Of a stretch of 14,623 bases of DNA, positions 1 through 9,393 are shown piece by piece (within the stretch, counting starts at the first letter, position 1; each line of letters begins with the position of its first letter). The DNA comes from Bacteroides sp. CAG:144 (GTDB lineage: Bacteria; Bacteroidota; Bacteroidia; Bacteroidales; UBA11471). The notes beneath the pieces are model-generated. The model searched no databases. It was not told the origin of the DNA and saw nothing but the letters and a program-made list of their open reading frames with translations. The position numbers and the translations under genes are program-made. The stretch lies in NCBI GenBank assembly GCA_000434215.1, contig HF999690.1:14734-29356 (forward strand), read 5' to 3'.

Positions 1-259
1 ACATATCTATCATCAGTATGTCGTTCGGGTTCCTCGTAGGGAAGAGTTGATAGAGGAGTTGAGGAAACGGCAGATACCCACGCTTATACATTATCCTGTT
101 CCGCCGCATAGGCAGGTTTGTTATGAGGCCTATGGGGATTTGTCATTGCCGATTACCGAACGTTTGGCGCAAGAGGTTCTCTCTTTACCGATTTCTCCCG
201 TGATGACCGAAGATGAAGTTTTGGCCGTTTCCCGGGCGATAAATGATTTTTATAAATAG
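1..259 (+). CDS. DegT/DnrJ/EryC1-family sugar-nucleotide aminotransferase, C-terminal end (5' partial)
   Basis: Only the last 85 or so residues are present; the reading frame is open from base 2 and ends with TAG at 257-259, so the gene starts left of the window. The motif LIHYPVPPHRQ followed by an alternating LPI...LPISP segment is typical of the C-terminal small domain of PLP-dependent aminotransferases that act on dTDP- or UDP-keto sugars (the DegT/DnrJ/EryC1/StrS, FdtB/QdtB-like group). These enzymes transfer an amino group from glutamate to a 3- or 4-keto sugar used in surface polysaccharide. The catalytic lysine region is outside the window, so exact substrate cannot be told. It converges with the D15 barrel gene with only 12 bases between stops and no visible terminator there. 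The family call is firm; the specific sugar is not. Confidence 0.8.
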   Translation, partial: HIYHQYVVRVPRREELIEELRKRQIPTLIHYPVPPHRQVCYEAYGDLSLPITERLAQEVLSLPISPVMTEDEVLAVSRAINDFYK

Positions 260-271
260 GGGTGAGGTACG

Positions 272-1549
272 TTAAAATGCCTCGTTGATGTTGAACATGA
301 ATCCGGTTTTGAAATCTTTTCCGAATCCTAAATCCAGACGTACATTGACCCGGCTTTTGAATTCCCAACGGTAGCCGATACCGAAGTTGGGTAAAGTCTC
401 TGAAAAATTGAATTTGCGAAAATTTTCGAAAACATTTCCGGCCCCGACCCAAAGCACCATTCCGTTACGTTTCCAAAGATGCTGGCGCAGTTCGAGTTGG
501 ACTTCGATAAGATTATTGTCCCGGTATTGTCCTTCATAATATCCTCTCATACGAAATTGTCCACCCATTCGGCTTTTCATCGTCCAGGGAACATTTCCGT
601 AGTTGAATTTTCCGTGAAGGTCAAATGCCAAAATACCGCCTTTCCATACCCGATTATATGTATCGAAAATAATATCGGTCATCATGAAATCGTATTTGTT
701 ACCCAGAAATTTAGGATAGAATCCTTGCTCGATTTTAAAATAAATCCCATTATGACAATCTGTTATCACGTCTCTGCTGTCATATACAACCGATGCTCCT
801 ATGCCGGTTGTACCGATACGGGATTTTTCACCTGCAATGATTTGTTCAACGGTTCGTGGATCATTGGGGTTTTTCTTTTTGAAATTATTCCCTTTGACAA
901 AATCAAAACTTACCATCGGCCCAAAGAACAAATTATGGGAAAGCTTGAAAAGAAAGTCGGTTTTCATCTGAGCCTGCAACCGTAGGTAGCTCCAATAAAA
1001 AGAGTCATTGCTGCCGGCATCGTAACCGATCCCCCAGTAATCGCTGGGCATGGAGTAAAAATATACGGTATAGAGCAGTCGGTATTTGTCTTTGGGTAGA
1101 ATATGAGAGCCTCGTATACCCAGCATGTAAAAACCCGATGTAGAAACGTTTCCGAAAAACGACACATTAGAAGGCTGAATGCTTTGGTCGCTGCGGTCGC
1201 TGCGATATAGTCCGGCGGCCATGATACCTATGCCGAATTGGGTTGCGCTCGAATATTGAGGCCCACCGATAAAACTGATGTCGAATTTTTTCTCAGGTTT
1301 GGGTTTGTTGGCATTTTTGAAGTAATCGCCTATTTTTTTGAAAAAAGAGTTTTTCTCTTTGGGAACAGTATCCGTTTGGATATTTTCATTTATGCTTTTC
1401 GGATTTAAATCTTCATCGGTTTGCCGTGTTTGTGCCGTACTGTTTTGGGGTATTATGGTAATACAGACAAACAAAATCCCGAGAATAATTTTTTTTGCAA
1501 AAAAAAGCGTCGGGCATGGAAAACCGGAAAATATCGGGGTATATAACAT
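272..1549 (-). CDS. D15/BamA-type outer-membrane beta-barrel protein without POTRA domains
   Basis: The 425-residue product reads as an outer-membrane barrel of the Omp85/surface-antigen D15 family. Visible features in order: a hydrophobic export segment (about residues 20-35, IILGILFVCITIIP), a polar linker rich in K/N/D, then alternating amphipathic beta strands to the C-terminus. Family signatures are YDSRDVITDCHNG (DxRD strand motif), MRGYYEGQYRDNN near residue 334 (the VRGF/Y motif of barrel loop 6) and a closing strand ending in Phe. There is no room for POTRA domains, so it is not BamA itself. It is the last gene of a minus-strand operon with the protease-TPR and DUF3078 genes. The frame extends back to a TTG at 1588 that would overlap the protease gene; the ATG at 1547-1549, 17 bases after that gene's stop, is preferred. 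The region before the hydrophobic core is unusually long for a signal peptide. Function unknown; insertion or export of envelope material is inference. Confidence 0.8.
   Translation of the reverse strand: MLYTPIFSGFPCPTLFFAKKIILGILFVCITIIPQNSTAQTRQTDEDLNPKSINENIQTDTVPKEKNSFFKKIGDYFKNANKPKPEKKFDISFIGGPQYSSATQFGIGIMAAGLYRSDRSDQSIQPSNVSFFGNVSTSGFYMLGIRGSHILPKDKYRLLYTVYFYSMPSDYWGIGYDAGSNDSFYWSYLRLQAQMKTDFLFKLSHNLFFGPMVSFDFVKGNNFKKKNPNDPRTVEQIIAGEKSRIGTTGIGASVVYDSRDVITDCHNGIYFKIEQGFYPKFLGNKYDFMMTDIIFDTYNRVWKGGILAFDLHGKFNYGNVPWTMKSRMGGQFRMRGYYEGQYRDNNLIEVQLELRQHLWKRNGMVLWVGAGNVFENFRKFNFSETLPNFGIGYRWEFKSRVNVRLDLGFGKDFKTGFMFNINEAF
1186..1203. repeat. 9-bp tandem duplication inside the D15 barrel gene
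   Basis: GGTCGCTGC occurs twice in direct succession (1186-1194 and 1195-1203). On the minus strand it adds an in-frame Arg-Ser-Asp repeat (RSDRSDQS) in a polar stretch between predicted strands, probably a loop. It looks like a simple replication-slippage duplication. Confidence 0.6.
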
Positions 1550-1566
1550 TCTGTCGATATGAGGTA

Positions 1567-3276
1567 TTACGGGTATTGTTGCAACCAATCAGACGCATCT
1601 TTGCTCCCGAACCGGGCTGCACATTGCATATCGGCACGGGCCTTTGGGGTCTCTCCGATGGCAAAATAACAAAGACCGCGGTAATAATAAATAATATCTT
1701 GAAGGTCGGTATAGTGAGTAATCTCCGAGAATATTTTTATGGCGTTTTCATATCTTTTTACATGATAGTTCAGTACGCCTTTGAGTACATCGTTATAACC
1801 GTCATCAGGAGTATCTTTAAGGGCGAGTTCAAGATTTTTCAGAGCCTCTTCATAGTCTTGATTAAACATTTGGCTTACGGCTTTGTTGCGATAGATCGAG
1901 CCTATGGGATAGATGTTTTCTTTTTTAGAATCGAAGTAGTGAAGGGCTTGATTGTAATCGATAATGGCATTGTCGTGCAATACAAGAGATGCCCAACTGC
2001 AACCGCGAAGGTAATAGGCATCGCTGTTTTGCGGATCGTTCATCAAAATATCGGTGAGGGCCGAGATGGCTTCCCTGTATCTTTTCGCGCTGTATAATTT
2101 TTCTGCATTAGACATGGGGTCGTCCTTTTTCTCTACTTCGTCGAGTACATAAAACGGTTTTTGTTCGCCGAAGGGATTGTAATTGATAAAGATAAGGACG
2201 ACAAAGCCTTTGTTTGTTGCTACTATTTCCGGTAATTGACGTCCCGGTGTAGCTGGGGTCATCGAGAGGTCTTTGAGTTCGTCGCATTGGCCGATAAGTC
2301 GCATCAGGTAACTTGTTTTTACGGCGAGGTTTGGGAAATAATCATTATACTTGGCCACATTGACGGCTAAAACATTTCCATTGCTGTCGAACAGTGGGCT
2401 GCCGCTACTGCCGCTTTCGATGGCGACCGACATTTGACAATAAGCGGGAAATTTGCTGTCGGTTGTGGCGCTGATGATACCAGCTGTTGTTTTAGGATTG
2501 ACACCCAGTACATTGGCGGCAGGATAACCTATGGCGAAACAATATTCTCCCTCGATGGGATCATTGTTACGAATGTTGTAAGGAATTTCGCCAAATGTCG
2601 TAAAAACTGAATCTTCGATTTTTATAATGGCTAGGTCGTTTTTGGGGTCGGTAACGACAAGTCGGGCATTATAGCCTTGCTCGAAAGAACCGTTGACGCC
2701 GGTTACGACGATGTTCTGTGCGTTTGCGATTACATGGTGATTGGTTACGATATATCCGTTGGGCGTGATGGCAAATCCCGATCCAAGAGAGATAGTACCG
2801 GAATTTTCCTGATAGTTTATTTGAGGATATTTACGGGTGAACGTGATGGTTTGTATTTGTTGCTTGAATGAAAACGAGTCTTGGGTAAATGAGATATAAC
2901 ATTCCCGGCCTACCGGCTCGTTTGTCAGCGAAAACGGGTTATTGCCCCATATTCGGTAGTATTCATCGTAGTTGGTCATTTCCAGAAAATAATCTACCAT
3001 ACCGGGGTCTGAGTTTTTCCCTTCGAGTTGAATGACTCGGTAACGTATATTTTCGGGAAATCTCTCATCTTCAAATCGTTCTATGGCGTATATTTTCCCA
3101 TTGCTCGATTCCCATATGCCCTCTACTATTTCCAGAATGCCCCTTTTGACACGGGTATCAATGATTTCCTTTGCTTTATCCTTATTATAATCGGCTACTT
3201 TGAACTTGCCCTGCACAGGTGTGGAGAGCAATGTCAGAAGTAGCAGTATGATAATATGTGTGCACTTGTTTTTCAT
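1567..3276 (-). CDS. Secreted trypsin-like (S1C/DegP-type) serine protease with C-terminal TPR repeats
   Basis: The 569-residue product begins with a clear signal peptide (MKNKCTHIIILLLLTLLSTP, likely cleaved after VQG). Residues about 45-150 form a domain I do not recognise, with a GIWESSNGKIYAIERF segment. A trypsin-like protease domain follows at about 160-330: TNHHVI with catalytic His181, NDLAIIKI with Asp214, and SGSSGSPLF with Ser291, so the triad is intact. In place of the PDZ domains of DegP/HtrA there are tetratricopeptide-like repeats from about 388 to 565 (AEKLYSAKRYREAISALTDI, QDYEEALKNLELAL and KRYENAIKIFSE are the visible helices). TPRs bind other proteins, so they may present substrates or dock a partner. 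The protein should act in the periplasm or on the cell surface. It lies 20 bases downstream of the DUF3078 gene and directly before the D15 barrel gene, which suggests shared envelope work. Protease and TPR calls are firm; the substrate is unknown. Confidence 0.88.
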   Translation of the reverse strand: MKNKCTHIIILLLLTLLSTPVQGKFKVADYNKDKAKEIIDTRVKRGILEIVEGIWESSNGKIYAIERFEDERFPENIRYRVIQLEGKNSDPGMVDYFLEMTNYDEYYRIWGNNPFSLTNEPVGRECYISFTQDSFSFKQQIQTITFTRKYPQINYQENSGTISLGSGFAITPNGYIVTNHHVIANAQNIVVTGVNGSFEQGYNARLVVTDPKNDLAIIKIEDSVFTTFGEIPYNIRNNDPIEGEYCFAIGYPAANVLGVNPKTTAGIISATTDSKFPAYCQMSVAIESGSSGSPLFDSNGNVLAVNVAKYNDYFPNLAVKTSYLMRLIGQCDELKDLSMTPATPGRQLPEIVATNKGFVVLIFINYNPFGEQKPFYVLDEVEKKDDPMSNAEKLYSAKRYREAISALTDILMNDPQNSDAYYLRGCSWASLVLHDNAIIDYNQALHYFDSKKENIYPIGSIYRNKAVSQMFNQDYEEALKNLELALKDTPDDGYNDVLKGVLNYHVKRYENAIKIFSEITHYTDLQDIIYYYRGLCYFAIGETPKARADMQCAARFGSKDASDWLQQYP

Positions 3277-3296
3277 GCAGGGAAAAAAATCGATTT

Positions 3297-4949
3297 TTAA
3301 ATTCTGAAAAAGAGACCGAAACTCAGCATTTCTTTTATTTGAATAAACGATCCTTTTTCGTTGGGATCGGCACTGTCGTCGTACCGCATTTTAAATTCTA
3401 TTCGAGTTGAAAAATAGCGGTTTAAAACAAAATTGAATGTATTCTCGAAGTCGATTTGTACATGCTTGTAAGAAGTAAAGTAGTAGAGCCGGGACGATAA
3501 ATACATATTTCGCATGAATTGCCATTTGATGTTTGTATCAAAAGACGATCCGAATTTATGGAGTATCTTTTTCTCTTTTTCTATACCGAATTTTGTCGGA
3601 TCCATTTCTTCGTCTATGCAGGTTTTCAGGTTATACGAAAAAGGAGATACCGATACCGATGAAGTAAAAGACTTATTTTTGCTGGTATAGTTATGGCTCA
3701 TACCGAGGTTATAGCTTAGTTCTCCCGGAGACAAGAATGACGCTGTACGTGTTTCTGTATTTTTTTTGTAATTGTTGAAGAATTGGGTTTTGAAATACAG
3801 ACTGGTTGAATAATAGAAATTTTTAAAAGCTTTATAATCGAATTTACTGTCGATACGGAACAGATCTTCACTGATACTGTAATTACGTAATGTATCGTCG
3901 GGAGCACTACTTATATTCAGATTCCATTGTATTTTATTTTCAAATAGTATTTTGTCATTATAATCGTTGTATTTGATCGAATATGCCTGCGTACTGATAA
4001 GGTTGATGTTACTCGTACCTCCCTGATACCAATTGTCCGAGATGTATATTTGGGAGATTTGTAGGGCGCTTTGTAAAGATGAAATCCAGTGTTTTAGTTT
4101 TACTGGACGACCTTTGATATCAAATTTTCTGGGTGTAGACGGCCCTTTTACCGTTAGTATCTCACGGCGTTTTTTCATGCGTTCGAGATGAATGGCTTTC
4201 GGAAGCCTCTCGGGCGTGTAACGCACTTTTTCGGGGTGGGCGATAATGGCTGTCGCTTGGGCGTATGCTCCCAATTCTGCCAGACTTCTCGCTTTATCTA
4301 TGCTGTTTTTTCGTCGGCAGATGGTATAAGGAACATATTCTTTTTCAGGAACGTTTTCACATAATGCCGGAGTATTTCCGGGTCGTTGCCCGTTGAAAAT
4401 AATAGGCATGAAGATCGGATTGACCGGTATCTCGCGTGTCGGTATAATTGTAAATTTATTTTTTGCCTCTTGCAAAATGGCTTGTGCTTGTGCGCACATT
4501 TTCAGCGGTTGCGGTTTCGGCGGAATTTTTCGCAAGGTATCTTTGGCGTGCGGTTTGGCTAGTGTACTGTCGGTTTTTTGAATCGGAATATCGGCCACGA
4601 CTTTTTTCTCCACAATGCTGTCGAGTTGTTGCAATAATTCTTGAGCCATTATGCTATCTTCGACAAATTCGGTCATAATGAAAATCGTATCTTTGACAAG
4701 TCGTGTTGTATCTACATGTATGTCGATGCGGGTACTGTCTTTTACTTCCAGACTGTCTATCAGCGAAAATATGTTCTGTATAAGACGGGATATACTATCG
4801 GGCATCGACGAAGTATCGACCGGTGGTGCCTCAAGAACTGTTTTAGGAGCCGATTGTGCCGGCATGATGATCGTCAGCGGCAAAAAAACGAAACAGCACA
4901 ACGATGCTATATGTTTGAAGTACCGAATATACGTGGAGTTTATTCTCAT
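3297..4949 (-). CDS. DUF3078 domain-containing outer-membrane-type protein
   Basis: The 550-residue product has a signal peptide (hydrophobic core CCFVFLPLTIIMP, cleavage near AQSA at residue 34). A proline- and charge-rich middle region (about 40-285) follows; its segment 135-150 (AKDTLRKIPPKPQPLK) looks disordered. The C-terminal part (about 288-550) carries the DUF3078 hallmark SDNWYQGGTSN at residues 304-314 and then many amphipathic strands with aromatic residues (YYSTSLYFKTQFF, LSSRLYYFTSY), ending in LSFGLFFRI. That is the pattern of an outer-membrane beta-barrel with a terminal aromatic strand. DUF3078 proteins are widespread in Bacteroidota and have no assigned function that I know of. 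It is the first gene of a minus-strand operon with the protease-TPR and D15 barrel genes. A perfect -7 element lies about 30 bases upstream of its ATG, so it is probably transcribed from its own promoter, divergent to pyrG. Confidence 0.85.
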   Translation of the reverse strand: MRINSTYIRYFKHIASLCCFVFLPLTIIMPAQSAPKTVLEAPPVDTSSMPDSISRLIQNIFSLIDSLEVKDSTRIDIHVDTTRLVKDTIFIMTEFVEDSIMAQELLQQLDSIVEKKVVADIPIQKTDSTLAKPHAKDTLRKIPPKPQPLKMCAQAQAILQEAKNKFTIIPTREIPVNPIFMPIIFNGQRPGNTPALCENVPEKEYVPYTICRRKNSIDKARSLAELGAYAQATAIIAHPEKVRYTPERLPKAIHLERMKKRREILTVKGPSTPRKFDIKGRPVKLKHWISSLQSALQISQIYISDNWYQGGTSNINLISTQAYSIKYNDYNDKILFENKIQWNLNISSAPDDTLRNYSISEDLFRIDSKFDYKAFKNFYYSTSLYFKTQFFNNYKKNTETRTASFLSPGELSYNLGMSHNYTSKNKSFTSSVSVSPFSYNLKTCIDEEMDPTKFGIEKEKKILHKFGSSFDTNIKWQFMRNMYLSSRLYYFTSYKHVQIDFENTFNFVLNRYFSTRIEFKMRYDDSADPNEKGSFIQIKEMLSFGLFFRI

Positions 4950-4979
4950 ATGGGCGTTGCGTGAATCGTCAAATAGTTG

Positions 4980-4988
4980 GCAAATATA
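4980..4988 (-). promoter_or_regulatory. Bacteroidota -7 promoter element for the DUF3078 operon
   Basis: Read on the minus strand this is TATATTTGC, a perfect match to the Bacteroidota housekeeping -7 consensus TAnnTTTG(C). It would place the transcription start near 4976, giving a leader of about 27 bases before the ATG at 4949. No good TTTG-type -33 element is visible at the usual distance; the region there is TTTTTCCG. The surrounding sequence is very AT-rich, as expected for a promoter. Confidence 0.7.
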
Positions 4989-5091
4989 GCTAAAAAAACA
5001 TTCTTTCGGAAAAATATATTCTTTAATATCCGGAAAACAAATCGCTTTGATAATTAATTGGTTTTTTCATGGCTGAATCCCAACTTTTTTC

Positions 5092-6741
<1,650 letters not shown>

Positions 6742-6768
6742 TTATTGCCTATATTATAAGACAAAACA

Positions 6769-8655
6769 ATGGATAGAAACACAATTATCGGTTTTTTGCT
6801 TATGGCGCTTGTTCTTTTCGGCTATACGTGGTATATGCAGCCGTCGCCCGAACAGAAAGCCGCCATGCAACGCTATCAGGACTCTTTGTTGCAGGTCGAG
6901 AATACCCGCCTTGCCGAAATAAATAATGTAGAAACCGCTGCTACCGATCCGGTTGAAGAGATGACTGTCGACGAGCATACCCTCCGGTTACGTAACGAAT
7001 ACGTCGATTTTGCTCCTTTTGCCGAGGGGGAGGAAAAAACAATAACACTTTCCAATCCTCAGGTAACCCTTACGTTTTCGACGCACGGAGGCCGTCTTAC
7101 TCAGGCTATTCTCAATGAATACAATACTTATGATTCATTGCCGGTGATGTTGTTTAATAGCGAAAACAATGCATACGGGTTTATATTCAAGGCACAGGGA
7201 CGTACCATCAATACTGCCGATCTTTATTTTGTACCCGAGTTGTCGGCCGATAATCGTACCCTCTCGATGAAACTTCCTTTTGAAAACGGAAGTTCTTTCG
7301 AGGTACGTTATACGCTTCCCGAGGAAGGATATATGCTCGATATGAAAATTTATCAGAACGGCATGGAAAACATCTTGCCCCGCAATACGGTGGATCTGGA
7401 TATGTATTGGTCTCAAATGTTGCGCCGTCAGGAACGCGGACGTATGTTCGAGGAGCGTAACAGTGCCTTATATTACAAGTTTGTCGGTTCCGATGTAGAA
7501 CGCCTCAGCGAGACAAAAGACGAGCATGAAAGCATCACTACCGGTTTGAAGTGGATAGGCTTTAAAAACCAGTTCTTTTCTTCGGTGCTGATTGCCGATC
7601 GTAAGTTGAACGGTGCGCGTTTGGAATCGACCGTTTTGCCCGAAGATAATACTTATCTCAAAAGTTATAAGGCCGAGACGACCGTCGATTATGATCCCAT
7701 GTCGACCGAAGGCCCAGCATTCCGCTTTTTTCTCGGCCCCAATCTCTATCCGTTGTTGAAGAGCTATGATAAGGGTCTCGATTCGGACGATAAGTTGCAG
7801 TTGCCTAAACTTATCCCCCTCGGATACAAATTTTTCCGCTGGATCAATACCGGCATTATTATCCCCATCTTTACATTCTTGGGTAAATATTTTACCAATT
7901 ACGGTGTCATCATTCTTCTCATGACGCTCATCATCAAGGCTGTACTTATGCCTTTGACATTCAAGTCATATATGTCGAGCGCACGTATGAGGGTATTGAA
8001 ACCGCAAATGGAGGAGATCAATGCCAAATATCCCGGACAAGACAAAGCAATGGATCGTCAGCGGGCTACGATGGAGTTGTATAGCAATGCCGGGGTAAAT
8101 CCCATGAGCGGCTGTCTGCCGTTGCTTTTGCAGATGCCTATCTTATTAGCGATGTTTGCATTTTTCCCATCTTCGATAGAGTTACGCCAACAACCGTTCT
8201 TGTGGGCCGACGACCTTTCTTCGTATGATGCGATTTTCACATGGGACGCTTATATACCTCTTATCACGCCTTATTTCGGTAATCACATCAGTCTCTTCTG
8301 TCTTTTGATGACCATCACCAATATCTTGTACACAAAAATCAATATGGATAGTACGGGAGGCGGACAGCAGATGCCGGGCATGAAACTGATGATGTATCTC
8401 ATGCCGCTGATGTTCCTTTTCATCTTCAATAATTATGCATCGGGATTGAGCTATTACTATTTTGTGTCGCTGCTTATCACGATTATACAGACCTACATTT
8501 TCCGTAAATGCATCAATGAGGAAAAAGTACTTGCCAAACTGAAAGAGAACCAGAAAAAACCTCGTAAAAAATCGGGATTCATGGCTCGTCTTGAAGAGGC
8601 ACAACGTCAGCAACAAGCTGCCCTTAAACGTCAACAGCAGCAACGTCGTCGTTGA
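6769..8655 (+). CDS. yidC: Membrane protein insertase YidC
   Basis: YidC inserts and folds inner-membrane proteins, alone or with SecYEG. The 628-residue product has an N-terminal membrane helix (about residues 5-22, TIIGFLLMALVLFGYTW) and a large periplasmic beta domain (about 60-340). The conserved five-helix insertase core follows (about 355-580), with the motifs NPMSGCLPLLLQMPILLAMF (444-463), SSIELRQQPF and ASGLSYYYFVSLL. The positive groove residue that is Arg366 in E. coli is Lys390 here (LIIKAVLMPLT), still basic. The tail (about 580-628) is dominated by Lys, Arg and Gln and ends QQQQRRR; such basic tails in Oxa1/YidC relatives contact the ribosome. It lies 27 bases after pyrG in what looks like one operon and ends just before a strong terminator. 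Identification is secure. Confidence 0.97.
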   Translation: MDRNTIIGFLLMALVLFGYTWYMQPSPEQKAAMQRYQDSLLQVENTRLAEINNVETAATDPVEEMTVDEHTLRLRNEYVDFAPFAEGEEKTITLSNPQVTLTFSTHGGRLTQAILNEYNTYDSLPVMLFNSENNAYGFIFKAQGRTINTADLYFVPELSADNRTLSMKLPFENGSSFEVRYTLPEEGYMLDMKIYQNGMENILPRNTVDLDMYWSQMLRRQERGRMFEERNSALYYKFVGSDVERLSETKDEHESITTGLKWIGFKNQFFSSVLIADRKLNGARLESTVLPEDNTYLKSYKAETTVDYDPMSTEGPAFRFFLGPNLYPLLKSYDKGLDSDDKLQLPKLIPLGYKFFRWINTGIIIPIFTFLGKYFTNYGVIILLMTLIIKAVLMPLTFKSYMSSARMRVLKPQMEEINAKYPGQDKAMDRQRATMELYSNAGVNPMSGCLPLLLQMPILLAMFAFFPSSIELRQQPFLWADDLSSYDAIFTWDAYIPLITPYFGNHISLFCLLMTITNILYTKINMDSTGGGQQMPGMKLMMYLMPLMFLFIFNNYASGLSYYYFVSLLITIIQTYIFRKCINEEKVLAKLKENQKKPRKKSGFMARLEEAQRQQQAALKRQQQQRRR

Positions 8656-8670
8656 TAAAAGGTATTTGAT

Positions 8671-8714
8671 AAAAAAGACGAAAGCCCTACGCTTGTAGAG
8701 CTTTCGTCTTTTTT
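8671..8714. terminator. Bidirectional rho-independent terminator between yidC and tag
   Basis: AAAAAAGACGAAAGC (8671-8685) pairs perfectly with GCTTTCGTCTTTTTT (8700-8714). After a C/A mismatch an inner CTAC/GTAG stem closes on a GCTT tetraloop (8691-8694). The A-tract on one side and T-tract on the other make it work in both directions, which suits the converging yidC (16 bases away) and tag (14 bases away). Confidence 0.92.
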
Positions 8715-8727
8715 GTTGATAGGTTTT

Positions 8728-9297
8728 CTATTTTCGGCAGATACAGTCTATCAGATGGTCGTTGATAAACCCCGATGCTTGTAAATAGGCGTAACAAATT
8801 GTTGTGCCGAAAAATTTGAATCCCCGTTTTTTCATGTCCTTGCTTATTGTATCGGATAGAGGAGATGCAGAAGGAATTTCACTCAAATGTTGAAACGTGT
8901 TGACAATAGGTTTTCTATCGGGAAAGAAAGATAGAATATAGTTGTAGAAACTGCCGAACTCCTTTTGGATAGAAAGGAATAGCCTTGCATTGTTGATTGT
9001 CGATTTGATTTTCAGACGGTTTTTCACGATGCCGTCAAATTGCATCAATCGATCTATGTCTTTATCGTCCATTTGTGATACCCTTCCGGCATCAAAATCG
9101 TAAAAGGCTTTGCGATACCCTTCGCGCTTTCTCAGAATAGTTATCCAATTTAGGCCGGCTTGGGCGCTTTCCAGTACAAGAAATTCAAACAATACCTTAT
9201 CGTCGGTTACTGTTTTTCCCCACTCTTCGTCGTGGTATTTTATGTAGAGGTCATCGGTTCCGCACCAGCCGCAGCGTCCGTTTATCAAGTCTTCCAT
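8728..9297 (-). CDS. tag: DNA-3-methyladenine glycosylase I
   Basis: Tag removes 3-methyladenine from alkylated DNA and starts base-excision repair. The product has 189 residues, the usual length. It begins with GRCGWCG and has YHDEEWG, LESAQAGLNWITILRKRE, KKRGFKFFGTTICYAYLQA and NDHLIDCIC, all in the order of the E. coli enzyme. The zinc-holding residues are present as Cys9, His22, His181 and Cys185. The catalytic-pocket Glu corresponds to Glu43 (E38 in E. coli). A few residues precede the usual MxRCGW start. The gene stands alone: it converges with yidC across a shared terminator and is separated from the upstream DPP11 gene by that gene's terminator. It therefore should have its own promoter within 9298-9344, where I see no perfect -7 element. 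Confidence 0.96.
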   Translation of the reverse strand: MEDLINGRCGWCGTDDLYIKYHDEEWGKTVTDDKVLFEFLVLESAQAGLNWITILRKREGYRKAFYDFDAGRVSQMDDKDIDRLMQFDGIVKNRLKIKSTINNARLFLSIQKEFGSFYNYILSFFPDRKPIVNTFQHLSEIPSASPLSDTISKDMKKRGFKFFGTTICYAYLQASGFINDHLIDCICRK

Positions 9298-9344
9298 GTA
9301 TATGTTTTTATAGATTCAATCGTGTGTTTTTTATTATGGAAACA

Positions 9345-9373
9345 AAAGGGCTACATCGAAAGTGTAGCCCTTT
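9345..9373 (-). terminator. Rho-independent terminator of the DPP11 gene
   Basis: AAAGGGCTACA (9345-9355) pairs perfectly with TGTAGCCCTTT (9363-9373), an 11-bp stem with a 7-base loop. On the minus strand the stem runs into TTTTGTTT. It begins 20 bases after the DPP11 stop codon and separates that gene from tag. Confidence 0.88.
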
Positions 9374-9393
9374 ATCTATTCGTCGTGTAAATG

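Noticed and set aside
1495..2097. A 200-codon plus-strand open frame opposite the protease-TPR and D15 genes
   Set aside because: It spans the junction of two well-supported minus-strand genes and its translation shows no domain or export signal.
5007..5038. Direct repeat CGGAAAA (5007-5013 and 5032-5038) in the divergent intergenic region, as a possible operator
   Set aside because: It is short, AT-rich, not symmetric, and no regulator is encoded nearby; chance is as likely.
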